Assembly: GCA_031549905.1 (NCBI GenBank)
Contig: JAVBPC010000063.1
Span: 1-5,751, forward strand
Direction of reading: 5' to 3'
DNA length: 5,751 nucleotides
Source: Avichristensenella sp031549905
GTDB lineage: Bacteria > Bacillota > Clostridia > Christensenellales > Aristaeellaceae
The position numbers were made by a program, and so were the translations under genes. Shown here in pieces: positions 4,626 to 5,751 of this stretch. Below the pieces are notes generated by a model. The model had not been told where the DNA came from and did no database searches. It was given only the letters and a program-made list of their open reading frames with translations. The stretch's first letter is position 1, and the number at the start of each line of letters is the position of its first letter.

Positions 4626-5751
4626 ATGGCATCCAGAAAAACAATCAAGCAAACGATCGGTGTGCTCATTTCGGCGGTCGTGGTGCTGGTCAATTTCTCG
4701 CCGCAGGTACAGGCGGTACGCGAACTGCCCTCAGAAATGCGCGTGATGGCGGGCGAGGCGCACGAGCTGTCGATCGGCTGGCCGTTCACCGTTGCAAGCG
4801 CCGATACCGGCATGCAGGTGCTGTCATCAACCGATGAAACGATCGGCGTGGTCGGCAGCGGCACGGGCGAATCAACCCTTACGGTATCGGCGTTTGGCAT
4901 CCCCGTCAAAAGCGTGACGGTGGCCGTGCAGCCGGAAAGGACGCTGGTGCCCGGCGGGCACTCCATCGGCGCGGCGCTGAACACAAACGGCGTGCTGATC
5001 GTCGGCGCATCGGACCCCACCGGCGCGGAGCAAAGCCCCGCCAGAAACGCGGGCCTGCGCGAGGGCGACATCATCCTAAGCGTCGGCGGCGAGCCTGTGC
5101 AGAATGCCGCGCACCTGTCCGAGCTGATCGGCAAGTACGGCCAAAGCCCGCTGGAAATTATCTACAGCCGGGGCGGCACCAACCGCACCGCCACCATCAG
5201 CCCGCTGCTGGATAAGGTGGACGGAAAGCCGCGCCTGGGCCTTTGGGTGCGCGACAGCACGGCCGGCGTGGGCACGCTGTCCTTTTATGACCCGGTAAAA
5301 AGGACATACGGCGCGCTGGGCCACGCGATCAGCGATATCGACACCGGTGTTACCCTGCCCGTGCGCGAGGGCAGCATCCTGCAGTCGCAGATCGTCGGCA
5401 TCAGGAAGGGCGAAAAGGGCACGCCGGGCGAGCTGCAGGGTTCTTTCCTGCGCGATAAGGCCGTGTTGGGCAACATCGTGCTCAACAATAATTATGGCAT
5501 TTTCGGCGTGACTGATGCGCCCATATTAAACCCGCTGTATCCGAACGGGCTGAAGGTCGGCTCGCAGTCGACCGTCCACACCGGCCCCGCGACCATCCTG
5601 ACAACGCTTGACAACAAGGGCATCAAAGAGTATGCGATTGAGATTGTACGCGTCGCCAAGCAGTCCGATCCCTCGCAGAAAAGCATGACCATCCGTGTGA
5701 CCGATCCCGAGCTGCTGGAAAAGACCGGCGGCATCGTCCAGGGCATGAGCG
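4626..5751 (+). CDS. spoIVB: SpoIVB, sporulation serine protease (3' end cut by window edge)
   Basis: Forespore protease of family S55. In Bacillus it is secreted into the space between the forespore membranes and cleaves SpoIVFA, which triggers pro-sigma-K processing in the mother cell. In this window: a basic N-terminus and one hydrophobic segment (about 10-23), acting as anchor or signal; a poorly conserved domain (about 32-100); a PDZ domain (about 105-195) with PGGHSIG (109-115) and the ligand loop NAGLREGDII (141-150); then the S55 peptidase domain from about 205, with the ALGHAISD motif (230-237). His233, Asp360 and Ser375 sit exactly three residues earlier than the His236/Asp363/Ser378 reported for B. 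subtilis as I recall them, and Ser375 lies in the GMSG motif at the last complete codon. About 50 residues should be missing. The start is fixed by GGGAGG 8 nt upstream. In many sporeformers spo0A follows; that lies outside the window. Confidence 0.97.
   Translation, partial: MASRKTIKQTIGVLISAVVVLVNFSPQVQAVRELPSEMRVMAGEAHELSIGWPFTVASADTGMQVLSSTDETIGVVGSGTGESTLTVSAFGIPVKSVTVAVQPERTLVPGGHSIGAALNTNGVLIVGASDPTGAEQSPARNAGLREGDIILSVGGEPVQNAAHLSELIGKYGQSPLEIIYSRGGTNRTATISPLLDKVDGKPRLGLWVRDSTAGVGTLSFYDPVKRTYGALGHAISDIDTGVTLPVREGSILQSQIVGIRKGEKGTPGELQGSFLRDKAVLGNIVLNNNYGIFGVTDAPILNPLYPNGLKVGSQSTVHTGPATILTTLDNKGIKEYAIEIVRVAKQSDPSQKSMTIRVTDPELLEKTGGIVQGMS

Noticed and set aside
4433..5134. 233-codon minus-strand ORF
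   Set aside because: Mostly antisense to spoIVB, and the rest runs through noncoding sequence and into the right-end inverted repeat; no family features.

Overview
This GC-rich window looks like chromosomal DNA of an endospore-forming member of the Firmicutes, probably a high-GC gut clostridium. That rests on a clear spoIVB sporulation protease gene, a clostridial-type 6-phosphofructokinase, a secreted protein made of SH3b repeats, and strong AGGAG/GGAGG ribosome binding sites. The genus-level placement is inference; no rRNA or other marker is present.

Layout. (1) Positions 1-1061, minus strand: pfkA, complete at the start codon but cut at its 3' end by the window edge. (2) Positions 1062-1210: a compact divergent control region. 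Two good sigma-A-type promoters, each with a 17-bp spacer and an extended -10, lie back to back with adjacent -35 boxes. One drives pfkA leftward, the other the hydrolase gene rightward. (3) Positions 1211-2755, plus: a class 3 lipase-like alpha/beta hydrolase with no signal peptide. Its best-supported start is an unusual ACG codon behind a strong Shine-Dalgarno. The ATG further upstream lies inside the promoter. (4) Positions 2756-2836: a short gap filled with nested inverted repeats that run into the next ribosome binding site. (5) Positions 2837-4141, plus: an exported protein with five SH3b domains, followed by a strong intrinsic terminator (4178-4218). (6) Positions 4219-4611: noncoding. 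It is dominated by an approximately 231-bp structure bounded by 29-bp inverted repeats (one mismatch) and holding six copies of a 9-mer, TGCG(G/T)CACT. This is the least explained part of the window. (7) Positions 4626-5751, plus: spoIVB, encoding the SpoIVB serine protease (PDZ plus S55 peptidase), cut by the window edge just after its catalytic serine.

How it fits together. The hydrolase and SH3b genes may be co-transcribed up to the terminator, but no shared pathway can be shown. pfkA is ordinary glycolysis and is linked to the hydrolase only through the shared promoter region. spoIVB is insulated from upstream transcription by the terminator and the repeat element, as suits a gene with its own developmental control. 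No tRNA, rRNA, CRISPR array or transposase gene was found. The best candidate for something undescribed is the repeat element at 4233-4463, which could be a MITE-like element or a multi-site protein-binding region upstream of spoIVB.
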